From NCBI GenBank assembly GCA_937943625.1, contig CALEAD010000008.1, forward strand, positions 1 to 64,000: DNA of 64,000 bases, given 5' to 3'. Below are positions 42,385 to 50,931 of this stretch, piece by piece; within the stretch, counting starts at the first letter, position 1; every line of letters begins with the position of its first letter. The translations under genes and the position numbers were made by a program. The stretch is from an uncultured Anaerolineae bacterium (GTDB taxonomy: Bacteria; Chloroflexota; Anaerolineae; Promineifilales; Promineifilaceae). The notes beneath the pieces are model-generated. The model searched no databases. It worked only from the letters and a program-made list of their open reading frames with translations, and was not told where the DNA came from.

Positions 42385-43647
42385 TCAGCTTCGCTCTGCA
42401 GCCAGTTGCGCCAGCGCCGCCAGAACGCGGTCGGCCTCGGCGTAGGTGTTGTAATGCACGAAGCCAATGCGCACCAGTCCCCCCTTGTCCAGCAGCCCCA
42501 GGCGTTCCATCACGGCCACAGCGTAGTAATGGCCGTGCCAGACGTAGATGCCTTGCGCGCCTAGGCGGGTGGCGACTTCTTCTGGTGTGTATCCTGCCAG
42601 ACTGATGGCAAAGGTGGGCGTGCGTTCGGCCAGCCGCTCCACATCGGTGATGCCGTAGACTTTTAGCCCGGCAACGGCCGTTGCCCGGCGCAAAAAGTAG
42701 TCACTTAGCCCCATCTCATACGCCTTGATGCGCGCCATTGCCTGCACGAGCTGCTGCCGGCGCGTTTCGGCTGCCCCACTGATGGCGGCCAGGTAATTCA
42801 CCGCTGCCGTGACTCCCGCCAGACTCTCAAAGCTCTGCGTACCTGTTTCCCATTTGCCTGCCGGTTTGGCCGGCGCCGGGCGTACTTTGTACGCCGGCAG
42901 CGCATCTAGCAGCTCATAACGGCCGTAGAGTGCCCCCACGTGCCCGCCGAAGAATTTGTATACCGAGGCGGCAAGAAAGTCGCAGTCGAGCGCCTGCACG
43001 TCAATCAGGTCATGTGGGGCATAATGCACGGCATCCACGTACACCTGTGCGCCTGCGGCGTGGGCCATTTGCGCGGCACGCCGCACATCGGTGATAGTTC
43101 CGACAGCGTTCGAGGCGAACGAGATGGCCAGCAGGCGCGTGCGCGCATTCAGCAGGTCAGGCAGGGTGTCCAGCCGCAGGGTGCAATCCGTGGGGTCAAA
43201 GTCGAGCCAGCGCACCGTCACACCGCGGTCGGCCGCGGCCAGCCGCCAGGGGGAGATGTTGGCGTCGTGATCCAGGCGTGTGACGATGATTTCGTCGCCG
43301 GGTTGCCAGGTTTGGGCAATGGCGCGGCTGATGGCAAAGGTGAGGCTGGTCATGTTTTGGCCGAATATAATCTCTTCGGGGTTGCGCGCGTTGTACAGGT
43401 CGGCGATAGCGGCGCGCGCTGCCTGCACAATGGCGTCGGTGCGGATGCTGGCGAGAAAGGGGCCGCCCTGGTTGCTGATGCCCAGGGTGAGTGCCTGGCT
43501 GATGGCGTCTATAACGCTTTGTGGCGTTTGCGTGCCGCCGGGGCCGTCCAGGTAAACGGCCGTCTGGCCGCTCACGATTTGCTGCAACGCGGGAAACTGC
43601 GCCCGCAGCGGCACAGGGTCTAGGGGGGGAGGGTAATTCGCTGTCAT
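42385..43647 (-). CDS. Cysteine desulfurase-like aminotransferase class V protein
   Basis: A 420-residue PLP enzyme of the fold-type I class V group. YLDGPGGTQTP replaces the usual YLD-AATT start. RLDHDANISPW, SFASNAVGTITDV and VYVDAVHYAPHDLID carry the PLP-binding Asp and His, and Lys in SVYKFFGGHVG forms the Schiff base. The region where true desulfurases keep the catalytic Cys loop (near residue 330) has none I can see. This matches the cysteine desulfurase-like subfamily (TIGR01976 type) of unknown reaction. Monocistronic, between repeats. Confidence 0.85.
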   Translation of the reverse strand: MTANYPPPLDPVPLRAQFPALQQIVSGQTAVYLDGPGGTQTPQSVIDAISQALTLGISNQGGPFLASIRTDAIVQAARAAIADLYNARNPEEIIFGQNMTSLTFAISRAIAQTWQPGDEIIVTRLDHDANISPWRLAAADRGVTVRWLDFDPTDCTLRLDTLPDLLNARTRLLAISFASNAVGTITDVRRAAQMAHAAGAQVYVDAVHYAPHDLIDVQALDCDFLAASVYKFFGGHVGALYGRYELLDALPAYKVRPAPAKPAGKWETGTQSFESLAGVTAAVNYLAAISGAAETRRQQLVQAMARIKAYEMGLSDYFLRRATAVAGLKVYGITDVERLAERTPTFAISLAGYTPEEVATRLGAQGIYVWHGHYYAVAVMERLGLLDKGGLVRIGFVHYNTYAEADRVLAALAQLAAERS

Positions 43648-43731
43648 GCGCCAAATTATACGGGTGGGGTTTCACCTGCGCCAAAGGATGATAGAATGGC
43701 GTGGCTGGGGCAAGGATGAGCGATTTGGGCA

Positions 43732-43866
43732 TGGTTCATCTTTTCGGGAAAAGGTGCGTTACAAATTTTTGACCGCAGAGTGCCAACGGCAAACCGCCCA
43801 TCACTGACAAAATTTCGGCGGGCCGTCGGCGGTCAGCGGTCAGCTGTCGGCGGTCATCTTGACAGG
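43732..43866 (+). repeat. R1 repeat forming the leader of the GT2 gene
   Basis: CATGGTTCATCTTTTCGGG, TACAAATTTTTGACCGCAGA, a CCCATCACTGACAAAATTTC spacer, multiple GCGGTC units and GGTCATCTTGACAGGAGC. The AGGAG at the end is the ribosome binding site of the glycosyltransferase gene at 43875. Confidence 0.75.
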
Positions 43867-43874
43867 AGCAATAG

Positions 43875-44873
43875 ATGGAGCAAGCGCGCCAACAAGAAAA
43901 CCTACTAAGCATTGTTGTGCCGGTTTACAATGAGGTAGACAATTTACGGCCGTTACTGCAAGAAATCAGTGCGGCCATGCGCAATCAGCCCTGGGCATAT
44001 GAGGCGCTGTTTGTAGACGACGGCAGCGGCGATGGCAGCAGCGAATTGCTGCGCGAGCTGGCTGCTGCCGACCCCCACGTGGTGGTGGTGCAATTTCGCC
44101 GCAATCATGGCCAAACGGCCGCTTTTGCCGCCGGCTTTGCCCAGGCGCGCGGTCAGCTCATTCTGACCATGGACGCCGACCGCCAAAATGACCCTGCCGA
44201 CATCCCCGATTTGCTGGCGAAGTTGGCTGAAGGGTACGACGTGGTCAACGGCTGGCGCGTTAACCGCCAGGATGCCTTCCTGATGCGCAAAATTCCCTCG
44301 CTGGTTGCCAACCGCCTGATTGCGCACTTTTCCAAAGTGCCTCTGCACGACCGTGGCTGTTCGCTGCGCCTTTTCCGTGCCGAGGTTGTGCGTGAGCTGC
44401 ACCTATATGGCGAACTGCACCGCTTCATCCCAGAAATGGTGCACTTTGCCGGCTTCCGCATGGCCGAAGTGCCCGTCAATCACCGTGCGCGCGTGGCGGG
44501 GCAGGCCAAGTATGGCCTTTCGCGCACGTTCCGCGTGCTGGTAGATTTGTTTACCATTCTGTTCTTGCACCGCTACGGCGACCGGCCAATGCACTTTTTT
44601 GGTGCATTGGGTATTCCCCTGGGGGGCACAGGCGGGCTGCTGCTGCTCTACCTGGGGTTGGGCAAAATTTGGGCCGGCATTGTGGGGGGTGTGGCTGGGT
44701 TTAATGCGGCGCGTATTGGCGAACGGCCGTTGCTCTCCCTGGGCATCTTGCTCATCATTCTTGGCGTGCAATTTTTGGTGATGGGACTGCTGGCAGAGCT
44801 GCTGGTACGCACCTATTACGAAACGCAGGGCAAACCAGTGTACCACATCAAGGAAATTATTCGCCAGCAATAG
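43875..44873 (+). CDS. Glycosyltransferase family 2, polyprenyl-phosphate type
   Basis: A 332-residue enzyme of the DPM1/GtrB/ArnC group. GT-A domain: SIVVPVYNEVDNL, LFVDDGSGDGS, FRRNHGQTAAFAAGF, MDADRQNDP (DxD) and the acceptor-side region DRGCSLRLFRAEVV. Two C-terminal helices (HFFGALGIPLGGTGGLLLLY and ILLIILGVQFLVMGLLAELL) anchor it. It should load a sugar onto polyprenyl phosphate, the donor type used by the GT39-like enzyme near 14-16 kb. The next gene follows after 13 bases. Confidence 0.9.
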   Translation: MEQARQQENLLSIVVPVYNEVDNLRPLLQEISAAMRNQPWAYEALFVDDGSGDGSSELLRELAAADPHVVVVQFRRNHGQTAAFAAGFAQARGQLILTMDADRQNDPADIPDLLAKLAEGYDVVNGWRVNRQDAFLMRKIPSLVANRLIAHFSKVPLHDRGCSLRLFRAEVVRELHLYGELHRFIPEMVHFAGFRMAEVPVNHRARVAGQAKYGLSRTFRVLVDLFTILFLHRYGDRPMHFFGALGIPLGGTGGLLLLYLGLGKIWAGIVGGVAGFNAARIGERPLLSLGILLIILGVQFLVMGLLAELLVRTYYETQGKPVYHIKEIIRQQ

Positions 44874-44886
44874 CCAGCCATTTCCC

Positions 44887-45837
44887 ATGCGTGAAGAACT
44901 CCCCCGCCTGGATACCCACCCTGAACTGCGCCAGCGCCTGCTACCCTACTGCCGCCTGCAACCCGGCCGGGTGTGGCAAGACCCAATAGCCGGGCATCGC
45001 GTGGGCGTGCTCGATGCCACGGAAGCAACGGCCGTACACACACTAATGCAAGGGGCCAAAGCCACCCTATTGATTAACGATCCTCCCTACAACATGCGCG
45101 TGGGGCAGGCCGCCACTCCCCAATTGCCGCAGCTCGCGCTAGACGAATACCTGACCTTTTCGCGCCGCTGGGTAGAAAACGCGCTGGCGGTCATCGCCAC
45201 AGACGCCCACTTTTACGTCTGGCTGGGCGCCGACGTACGTAATCAGTTTCAGCCCCTGCCCGATTTTATGCTGCTGCTGCGCCAATATCCCGCCTTGCAG
45301 CCGCGCAACTTCATCACCCTGCGTAATCAGCGCGGCTACGGCACGCCGCACAACTGGATGTGGCTGCGGCAGGAGCTGCTGCACTACATACACGGTCACC
45401 CTCCCTTCCAGGTGGTTTATACCGACATCCCCAAAATTTTGCGCGGTTACTACAAGCAGGTCAACGGGCAGCGGCGCGAAAATTTGGCGCGCAGCAAATC
45501 GGCCACCCTCCGCCCCGGCAATGTGTGGGTAGACGTGCAGCAGGTGTTTTACCGCATGAAGGAAAACGTGCCCGGCTGCTACGCGCAAAAGCCGCTGGCG
45601 GCCATCGAGCGCCTGGTTCACAGTAGCAGCCGGCCTGGCGACCTGCTGCTAGACCTGTTTGCGCACGCCGGCACAACGCTGTTGGCGGGTGAGCGGTTGG
45701 GGCGGCGCGTGTACACCTGTGACAATGACCCCGTGTTTGCCGAAATTGCCATTCGCCGCCTGGAGCATTACCGCGCCACTGGCGAAACGGGCTGGCAGAC
45801 GCGCACGCCGTTTCCTGAGGTGGATGTGGGGGTGTAG
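44887..45837 (+). CDS. DNA methyltransferase (beta class, N6-A or N4-C), orphan
   Basis: A 316-residue amino-methyltransferase of DNA. Catalytic motif IV is NDPPYN (residues 64-69), which comes before SAM motif I DLFAHAGTTLLAGE (about 256), the order of the beta class. The DPPY form favours N6-adenine. No restriction endonuclease or specificity gene is adjacent; neighbours are a glycosyltransferase and a deacetylase. An orphan methyltransferase may have a regulatory or genome-maintenance role. Its recognition site cannot be read; a link with the abundant palindrome is only a hypothesis. Confidence 0.87.
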   Translation: MREELPRLDTHPELRQRLLPYCRLQPGRVWQDPIAGHRVGVLDATEATAVHTLMQGAKATLLINDPPYNMRVGQAATPQLPQLALDEYLTFSRRWVENALAVIATDAHFYVWLGADVRNQFQPLPDFMLLLRQYPALQPRNFITLRNQRGYGTPHNWMWLRQELLHYIHGHPPFQVVYTDIPKILRGYYKQVNGQRRENLARSKSATLRPGNVWVDVQQVFYRMKENVPGCYAQKPLAAIERLVHSSSRPGDLLLDLFAHAGTTLLAGERLGRRVYTCDNDPVFAEIAIRRLEHYRATGETGWQTRTPFPEVDVGV

Positions 45838-45859
45838 AGACTGAAGGTTGTAGATTGGG

Positions 45860-45965
45860 CATGGTGTAGATGCTCTTTACAAACCTGACAGCCGACTGCG
45901 GACAGCCGACTGCGATTTGTTTTCAGGCTGGCATTCTGCAGTCGGCCGTTGGCGGTCAGCAAAGC
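45860..45965. repeat. R1 intergenic repeat copy
   Basis: CATGGTGTAGATGCTCTTTA, CAAACCTGACAGCCGACTGC, GATTTGTTTTCAGGCTGGCA and GCAGTCGGCCGTTGGCGGTC. It is more diverged than other copies and not next to a gene start. Confidence 0.6.
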
Positions 45966-46014
45966 CTTAGGGCCGGCCGTGCCCAAGTTGACTTGCTGCG
46001 CTAACTACTAACTG

Positions 46015-46107
46015 GGTACCGGCGTTTTTGCCGGCTGCCAGGGTAGCGCGGTCTGGCTAATCGCGTTACGGCTGCAGAGGTCAGCGCAACTTTCGCCAGA
46101 CTCCAGC
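46015..46107. repeat. R3 intergenic repeat copy
   Basis: GTACCGGCGTTTTTGCCGGC, TAATCGCGTTACGGCTGCAG and AGCGCAACTTTCGCCAGACT. It matches the 2770-2861 copy along its length but the inner inverted repeat is degraded. It ends 38 bases before the deacetylase ATG. Confidence 0.68.
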
Positions 46108-46144
46108 TGCTAAATACGTGCCGCGCTGCACCTGACACGGTAAA

Positions 46145-47221
46145 ATGACGCGGATGAGAACGTGGTGGCTGCTATTGTTGTTGGGGGTGGGGCTGGTAGG
46201 GTGTGGACCGTCAGTTGCGTCATTGTCTGCCTCCCTCCCTACACCACTTGCCGAGAATGCCTTGTCAACGGCCATACCGCAAACCGCCACCCGATATCCC
46301 ACCCTCGCCCCATCTTCTACTGCTACAGCGACCGCCACCGCGACCGCCACCGCGACCGCCACCGCTATAGCGACCGCTATAGCGACCGTTACGGCGACGG
46401 CAACGGCCGTTGCTTCTCCACCCACCCCTGCGCTCACGCTAACGCCCGACGCGCCGCTATCTGAAGAAGCGCTCTGTCATTCGGCCGCTGCACTAGCAGC
46501 GGTACAGCCGCAATGGGTGGTGCACCCTGGCCCCTGGCCCCTTCCCTGGAACAGGCCCGTAGATATGCCTTTGCTGCTTGGGCGCGTCGTCACCCCCCAC
46601 ACGCGCACCCTCAAACTGCTGCACCTCGGTTTTGACGTAGAGGGGGATGCCTCCTACATTGGCGATTTGCTCAATGTGCTAGACCGGCGCCAGGTGAAGG
46701 CGACAATGTTCGTGCTGGGCTCTTGGGCGGAGATGTACCCGGATTGGGTGCAAGAGATGGCGCGACGCGGCCACGAGATGGCCTCACACGGGTACACTCA
46801 CCAGGATATGGCGAAAATGACGGCAGAACAGGTGACGAGCGAGCTGCTGCGCACAGAAGCAGTCGTGTTCAACCTCACCGGTCAGCCCGTCAAGCCCTGG
46901 CTGCGTCCCCCTTATGGCAGCTACACGCGCGAGACGTTAGTGGCCGCACGTGAAGCCGGGTACGTCACCATCATTTGGACGGGCAGCGGCGAAGATTGGC
47001 GCCCCGGCATGGACGCCGACAAAATTTGCGCCGCTATGCGCCAATTTATTGTGCCGGGGGCCATTCTCTTTGCGCACACGGGCCGCGCCAATATCGTAGA
47101 GGCCATTGATCGCTTCATTGCCGAGGCACAACTGCAAGGCTACACCCTTTTGCCGCTTTCGGTGCTGCTGGCCGAAGACCCGGCCGTCTGGCTGGTTGTC
47201 CCTGGCATGGAGCGTGAGTAG
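46145..47221 (+). CDS. Polysaccharide deacetylase-family lipoprotein
   Basis: A 358-residue lipoprotein. The signal peptide ends in lipobox GLVGC (Cys20), followed by a Thr-Ala low-complexity linker encoded by a 6/12-bp tandem repeat (46322-46400). The NodB domain spans about 150-345: LLHLGFDVEGDASY (first motif with DVE rather than DD), SHGYTHQDM (metal His pair), RPPYGSYT and IIWTGSGEDWRPG. The altered first motif matches the DVE subgroup, so activity is plausible but not certain. It would deacetylate a cell-surface glycan. An ACGGCCGT copy closes the linker. Confidence 0.85.
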   Translation: MTRMRTWWLLLLLGVGLVGCGPSVASLSASLPTPLAENALSTAIPQTATRYPTLAPSSTATATATATATATATAIATAIATVTATATAVASPPTPALTLTPDAPLSEEALCHSAAALAAVQPQWVVHPGPWPLPWNRPVDMPLLLGRVVTPHTRTLKLLHLGFDVEGDASYIGDLLNVLDRRQVKATMFVLGSWAEMYPDWVQEMARRGHEMASHGYTHQDMAKMTAEQVTSELLRTEAVVFNLTGQPVKPWLRPPYGSYTRETLVAAREAGYVTIIWTGSGEDWRPGMDADKICAAMRQFIVPGAILFAHTGRANIVEAIDRFIAEAQLQGYTLLPLSVLLAEDPAVWLVVPGMERE

Positions 47222-47250
47222 TGTCGCTTGACAGGTTGACTTTATGTTGA

Positions 47251-47922
47251 CTAATCATCGTCATCATTGTCATCATCGTCGTCGTCATCCCCACCAGTGG
47301 AATTGCTGTTGTTTCCGCTGGGTGTGGGGCTGATGTTGCCCCTATCGTCATCGTCGTCACCATCGCTGGTAGAATTGCTGTTGTTTCCGTCGGGCGGAGG
47401 GCTGGGGTTGCCCTTGTTGTCATCGTCATCATTGTTGATGTTATCCCCTGGATTCAGGATAGGGGCATTGTCATTGGGGTTGTGATCATCTGCATCGTTG
47501 TCATCATCATTTCCTCCAGAGGCGTTTGGAGGAGGAACGACGGCCGTTGGTGATGGCAATGGGATGGGTGTTGGTGCCAGCGTGGCCGGAGGCAGAGGCG
47601 TAGCCGTTGCTGAAGGGGAGCTGGTAGACTGATCAGCGGCGATCGGGGTTCCCGTTGGCAAGTTCAGGGTATTGGCGTTAATGACCTGGCCCATTTCCTG
47701 GTTGGGCGCGCCTGCCCGTGCCTGATTGCTTTGTCCCAGGTTCAGGCGCTGCTGTAACTGCAAGGCTGGCTGCTGTAAATTGTAGAGCCAGTCACCCGGT
47801 GCGCTGGCGGCAGCGGCGCTGACAACCGCGTTCAGGAGGGAAAAGAGGGAAACGGCCGTTACTGCAATTACCGGTAATACCAGGGCGGTCCATTTGGTGC
47901 GTTTGCTTAATTTCTGAAACAT
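47251..47922 (-). CDS. Secreted protein with Asp/Asn-rich tandem repeat tail
   Basis: A 223-residue exported protein. N-terminal anchor (ALVLPVIAVTAVSLFSLLNAV), then APGDWLYNLQQPALQLQQRL, similar in style to the PGDxLYxLKR segment of DUF5667-type proteins. A Thr/Pro linker leads to about 90 residues of Asp/Asn runs, including two copies of GNNSNST followed by DDDDD. The DNA repeat is about 60-66 bp long and lies at 47290-47410. The acidic tail could bind calcium. No known domain in the tail; convergent with the deacetylase gene. Confidence 0.7.
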   Translation of the reverse strand: MFQKLSKRTKWTALVLPVIAVTAVSLFSLLNAVVSAAAASAPGDWLYNLQQPALQLQQRLNLGQSNQARAGAPNQEMGQVINANTLNLPTGTPIAADQSTSSPSATATPLPPATLAPTPIPLPSPTAVVPPPNASGGNDDDNDADDHNPNDNAPILNPGDNINNDDDDNKGNPSPPPDGNNSNSTSDGDDDDDRGNISPTPSGNNSNSTGGDDDDDDDNDDDD

Positions 47923-48007
47923 GATGACATCTCCTGTTTATAACTTTCAAGGTCTGACACGTTTCTGAGTCATCTTTGACAGGAGATTGTGTGGGTAAAA
48001 AACCTTA

Positions 48008-48102
48008 CTGGAGTCTGGCGAAAGTTGCGCTGACCGCTGGCGCCGTAACGCGATTTGCCAAAATCGCGCGACATGGTAGCCGGCAAAAACGCCAATGTCC
48101 AG
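48008..48102. repeat. R3 intergenic repeat copy
   Basis: Inverted relative to the 2770 copy: CTGGAGTCTGGCGAAAGTTG, ACGCGATTTGCCAAAATCGC, GTAGCCGGCAAAAACGCC and CCAG. It lies between the Asp-rich protein gene and the asparaginase-like gene, which diverge. Confidence 0.68.
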
Positions 48103-48195
48103 TTGAGAGTTGCTGCTCTCTCTTTTCTCTCCTCCCCCAAAAGCCACGATTGCGTTATCATAGGTGCTCCACCCCATTGAACCGAGGTTACGCCT

Positions 48196-48684
48196 ATGTG
48201 CGTTCGCATTATCATTACCGGCGGCACATTTGATAAGTATTACGATGAGATTACTGGTGAGCTTACCTTCAAAGAGAGCCACCTGCCCGAAATTCTTAAG
48301 CGCGCTCGCGTCACGGTTCCTATTGAGCTGGAAGTGAACCAATTGATAGACAGCCTGCATATGACAGACGCGCATCGTCAGCGGATTTTGGCTTCTTGCG
48401 TGCAGTCGCCTGAATCGCAAATAGCCATCATTCACGGCACCGACACAATGGTGGAAACGGCGCGCCTGATTGGTCAGGCGGGGTTGGAGAAAACGATTGT
48501 GCTGACTGGGGCAATGATTCCATATGCCGTGACCGGCTCCGATTCGCTTTTTAACCTGGGGTTTAGCGTGGCTGCGGTGCAGCTTTTGCCCCCAGGGGTG
48601 TATATTGGCATCAACGGCCGTATCTTTACCTGGGACAATGTGCGCAAAAACCGCGAACGAGGGCTGTTTGAGCCGCTGACTTGA
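48196..48684 (+). CDS. Asparaginase-like protein, N-terminal domain only
   Basis: A 162-residue protein corresponding to the N-terminal alpha/beta domain of L-asparaginases. IIITGGTFDKYY carries the nucleophile Thr region, IIHGTDTMVETARLI carries the TD motif, and TGAMIPYAVTGSDSLFNL follows. The C-terminal domain that completes the dimer interface is absent and the frame ends cleanly, so this is the short stand-alone form known in many bacteria, not a truncation. It begins after GAGG. The reaction is probably amide hydrolysis, unproven for short forms. Confidence 0.85.
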   Translation: MCVRIIITGGTFDKYYDEITGELTFKESHLPEILKRARVTVPIELEVNQLIDSLHMTDAHRQRILASCVQSPESQIAIIHGTDTMVETARLIGQAGLEKTIVLTGAMIPYAVTGSDSLFNLGFSVAAVQLLPPGVYIGINGRIFTWDNVRKNRERGLFEPLT

Positions 48685-48718
48685 TGTCTGATGCGTGACG
48701 CAAACGGCCGTTTTCCTT

Positions 48719-48724
48719 TACAAT
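48719..48724 (+). promoter_or_regulatory. -10 element suggesting a leaderless transcript
   Basis: TACAAT ends eight bases before the ATG at 48732, so the transcript would start at or next to the start codon. No ribosome binding site is present there. The -35 is weak. Confidence 0.3.
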
Positions 48725-48731
48725 AAGACTT

Positions 48732-49151
48732 ATGCACACTGCCAGCCACATTTCTCCACCCCGCTCCGTAACTGTCACGCTTTGGGGGGTTATTGCCTTT
48801 GGTGTGTGGAACCTGGCGCGCAGCCTGGCTATTTGGCAAGAACCGGTGGTTGGGCTAGAGGTGGAGCCAGACCCACGCTGGCGCATGGCTTGGGCTGCAG
48901 CTTGGGGCATGCTTTTTATGGGCATGGGTGTGATGCTGTGGCAGAAACGGCCGTTAACGCGCCGCCTGGTTCCTTTCGTATTGGCCCTGTACGGTTTGCT
49001 GGAGATTGCCCTGATACTGCTATTGCGCCCCCAGCCAGAGCTGCACCCCCAGGCCTGGCAATTGCCCGCGCTTGTTTACGCAACGGCCGTCTGCTTCGCT
49101 ACCTGGGCCTTAAATTGCAAGGCCACCCAAACCTACTTCCGCAACTCATAA
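48732..49151 (+). CDS. Four-helix integral membrane protein, unknown function
   Basis: A 139-residue protein with four hydrophobic segments (VTLWGVIAFGVWNLARSLAI, AAWGMLFMGMGVMLW, FVLALYGLLEIALILLL, LPALVYATAVCFATWAL) and short loops. I recognise no family. Three ACGGCCGT copies lie in or just before it. It begins 47 bases after the asparaginase-like gene. Confidence 0.68.
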   Translation: MHTASHISPPRSVTVTLWGVIAFGVWNLARSLAIWQEPVVGLEVEPDPRWRMAWAAAWGMLFMGMGVMLWQKRPLTRRLVPFVLALYGLLEIALILLLRPQPELHPQAWQLPALVYATAVCFATWALNCKATQTYFRNS

Positions 49152-49167
49152 ACTTGCGCGAGGAGAC

Positions 49168-49303
49168 TTCGTGCGCGGTGGCGCATCATCACAAATGAAA
49201 ATGGCACGTAGGTCACCGAACCTGCGCTTACCTGATTTGCCAACCTGGGCTATATGTACAGCAGGCGGTGGTCTGCGGTCTACCGTCTGCGGTCACCTTT
49301 AAC
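49168..49303 (+). repeat. R1 repeat forming the carboxyltransferase leader
   Basis: CGGTGGCGCATCATCACAAA, TGAAAATGGCACGTAGGTCA, an unrelated insert of about 45 bp, then CAGGCGGTGGTCTGCGG and CCGTCTGCGGTCACCTTTAA followed by CGGAGAG. It provides the ribosome binding site of the gene at 49320. Confidence 0.7.
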
Positions 49304-49319
49304 GGAGAGTATAAACACT

Positions 49320-50861
49320 ATGGACAAAATCGAAAAACTCAACCAACTGCGTGCCCAATCGCTGGAAGGAGGCGGCGCCAGTCGTATTGCCCGTCAAAAA
49401 GCCAAAGGCAAAATGACCGCCCGCGAGCGCATAGACCTGCTGCTAGACAAAGGCTCCTTCCGCGAACTAGATGCCTTCGTCGTGCACCGTGAGCGCAACT
49501 TTGGCATGGACAGCCAGAAAATCCTCGGCGATAGCGTCATTACCGGGTGGGGAACCATAGACGGCCGTCTTGTCTACGTCTTCAGCCAGGACTTTACCGT
49601 CTTTGGCGGCAGCCTCAGCGGCGTCCACGCCGAAAAAGTCGTCAAAATCATGGACATGGCCATGCGCAACGGCGCGCCCATCATCGGCATCAACGACTCC
49701 GGCGGCGCGCGCATCCAGGAAGGCGTCGTCAGCCTCGGTGGCTATGCCGACATCTTCCTGCGCAACACCCTCGCCTCCGGCGTCATCCCCCAAATCAGCG
49801 CCATTATGGGGCCATGCGCTGGCGGCGCCGTCTACTCCCCTGCGCTCACCGACTTCATCTTCATGGTCAAAGAGACCAGCCACATGTTCATCACCGGCCC
49901 AGACATCGTCAAAACCGTCACCGGTGAAGACGTCACCTTCGAAGAACTTGGCGGCGCTGCCACCCATGCCAGCAAATCTGGCGTTGCCCACATCGTTACA
50001 GACACAGAAACAGACTCCCTCTACCTCATTCGCGAACTTATGAGCTACCTTCCTTCCAACAACATGGAAGACCCCCCCTTCAAGAAAGGCAAAGACGACG
50101 ATCTGCGCACCGACGAGGCGCTTAACACCCTCGTTCCAGACAACCCCAACAAGCCCTACGACATCAAAGAGGTTATCCACCTCATCGTAGATGATGGCGA
50201 ATTCTTCGAGATTCAAGAAGCCTACGCCCCCAACATCGTCGTCGGCTTTGCCCGCCTGGGCGGATATAGCGTTGGCATCGTTGCCAATCAGCCCATGTTC
50301 CTGGCCGGCGTGCTGGATATTAAAAGCAGCGAAAAAGCCGGCCGTTTTGTGCGCTTCTGCGACGCCTTCAACATTCCCCTCATCGTCTTTGAAGACGTGC
50401 CCGGCTTCCTCCCTGGCCTCGACCAGGAGCATGGCGGCATCATCCGGCACGGGGCCAAGCTGCTCTACGCCTTCTGCGAAGCCACTGTGCCCAAGCTCAC
50501 CGTCGTCACGCGCAAAGCGTATGGTGGCGCCTACTGCGTCATGAACTCCAAGCACATTCGCGCCGATCTCAACCTGGCCTGGCCAACGGCCGAAATTGCC
50601 GTCATGGGGCCAGATGGCGCTGTTAAAATCATCCACCGCGACGAAATCAACGCCGCCCCCGACCCCGAAGCGCGCAAAAACGAACTGGTCGTCGAATACC
50701 GCGAACTTTTTGCCAATCCCTACGTTGCGGCCGCGCGCGGCTACATAGACGACGTGATCTTGCCCAGCGAAACCCGCCCCCGCCTCATCAACGCCCTGCA
50801 CATGCTACAAAACAAGCGCGACCAAAACCCGCCGAAAAAGCACGGCAACATTCCTCTCTAG
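49320..50861 (+). CDS. pccB: Acyl-CoA carboxylase carboxyltransferase subunit (propionyl-CoA carboxylase beta type)
   Basis: A 513-residue carboxyltransferase. Start ATG 49320 after ACGGAGAG; an upstream in-frame ATG lies inside the R1 repeat. Crotonase-fold halves carry [20 protein letters not shown] and [16 protein letters not shown] (first oxyanion hole and CoA site) and [20 protein letters not shown] and [15 protein letters not shown] (second site). It moves CO2 from carboxybiotin to propionyl-CoA or acetyl-CoA. First of three genes with biotin carboxylase and BCCP. One ACGGCCGT copy only. Confidence 0.94.
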   Translation: MDKIEKLNQLRAQSLEGGGASRIARQKAKGKMTARERIDLLLDKGSFRELDAFVVHRERNFGMDSQKILGDSVITGWGTIDGRLVYVFSQDFTVFGGSLSGVHAEKVVKIMDMAMRNGAPIIGINDSGGARIQEGVVSLGGYADIFLRNTLASGVIPQISAIMGPCAGGAVYSPALTDFIFMVKETSHMFITGPDIVKTVTGEDVTFEELGGAATHASKSGVAHIVTDTETDSLYLIRELMSYLPSNNMEDPPFKKGKDDDLRTDEALNTLVPDNPNKPYDIKEVIHLIVDDGEFFEIQEAYAPNIVVGFARLGGYSVGIVANQPMFLAGVLDIKSSEKAGRFVRFCDAFNIPLIVFEDVPGFLPGLDQEHGGIIRHGAKLLYAFCEATVPKLTVVTRKAYGGAYCVMNSKHIRADLNLAWPTAEIAVMGPDGAVKIIHRDEINAAPDPEARKNELVVEYRELFANPYVAAARGYIDDVILPSETRPRLINALHMLQNKRDQNPPKKHGNIPL

Positions 50862-50931
50862 GGGATTGGCGGTTAGCGATCAGCCTTTGGCCAACTGCTA
50901 ACCACTAACTACAACCAGTTAAAAGCTACCC

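Noticed and set aside
49467-50801. 444-codon open frame antisense to the carboxyltransferase gene
   Set aside because: Opposite a strongly conserved gene; Gly/Asp/Val-rich translation without motifs. Shadow.
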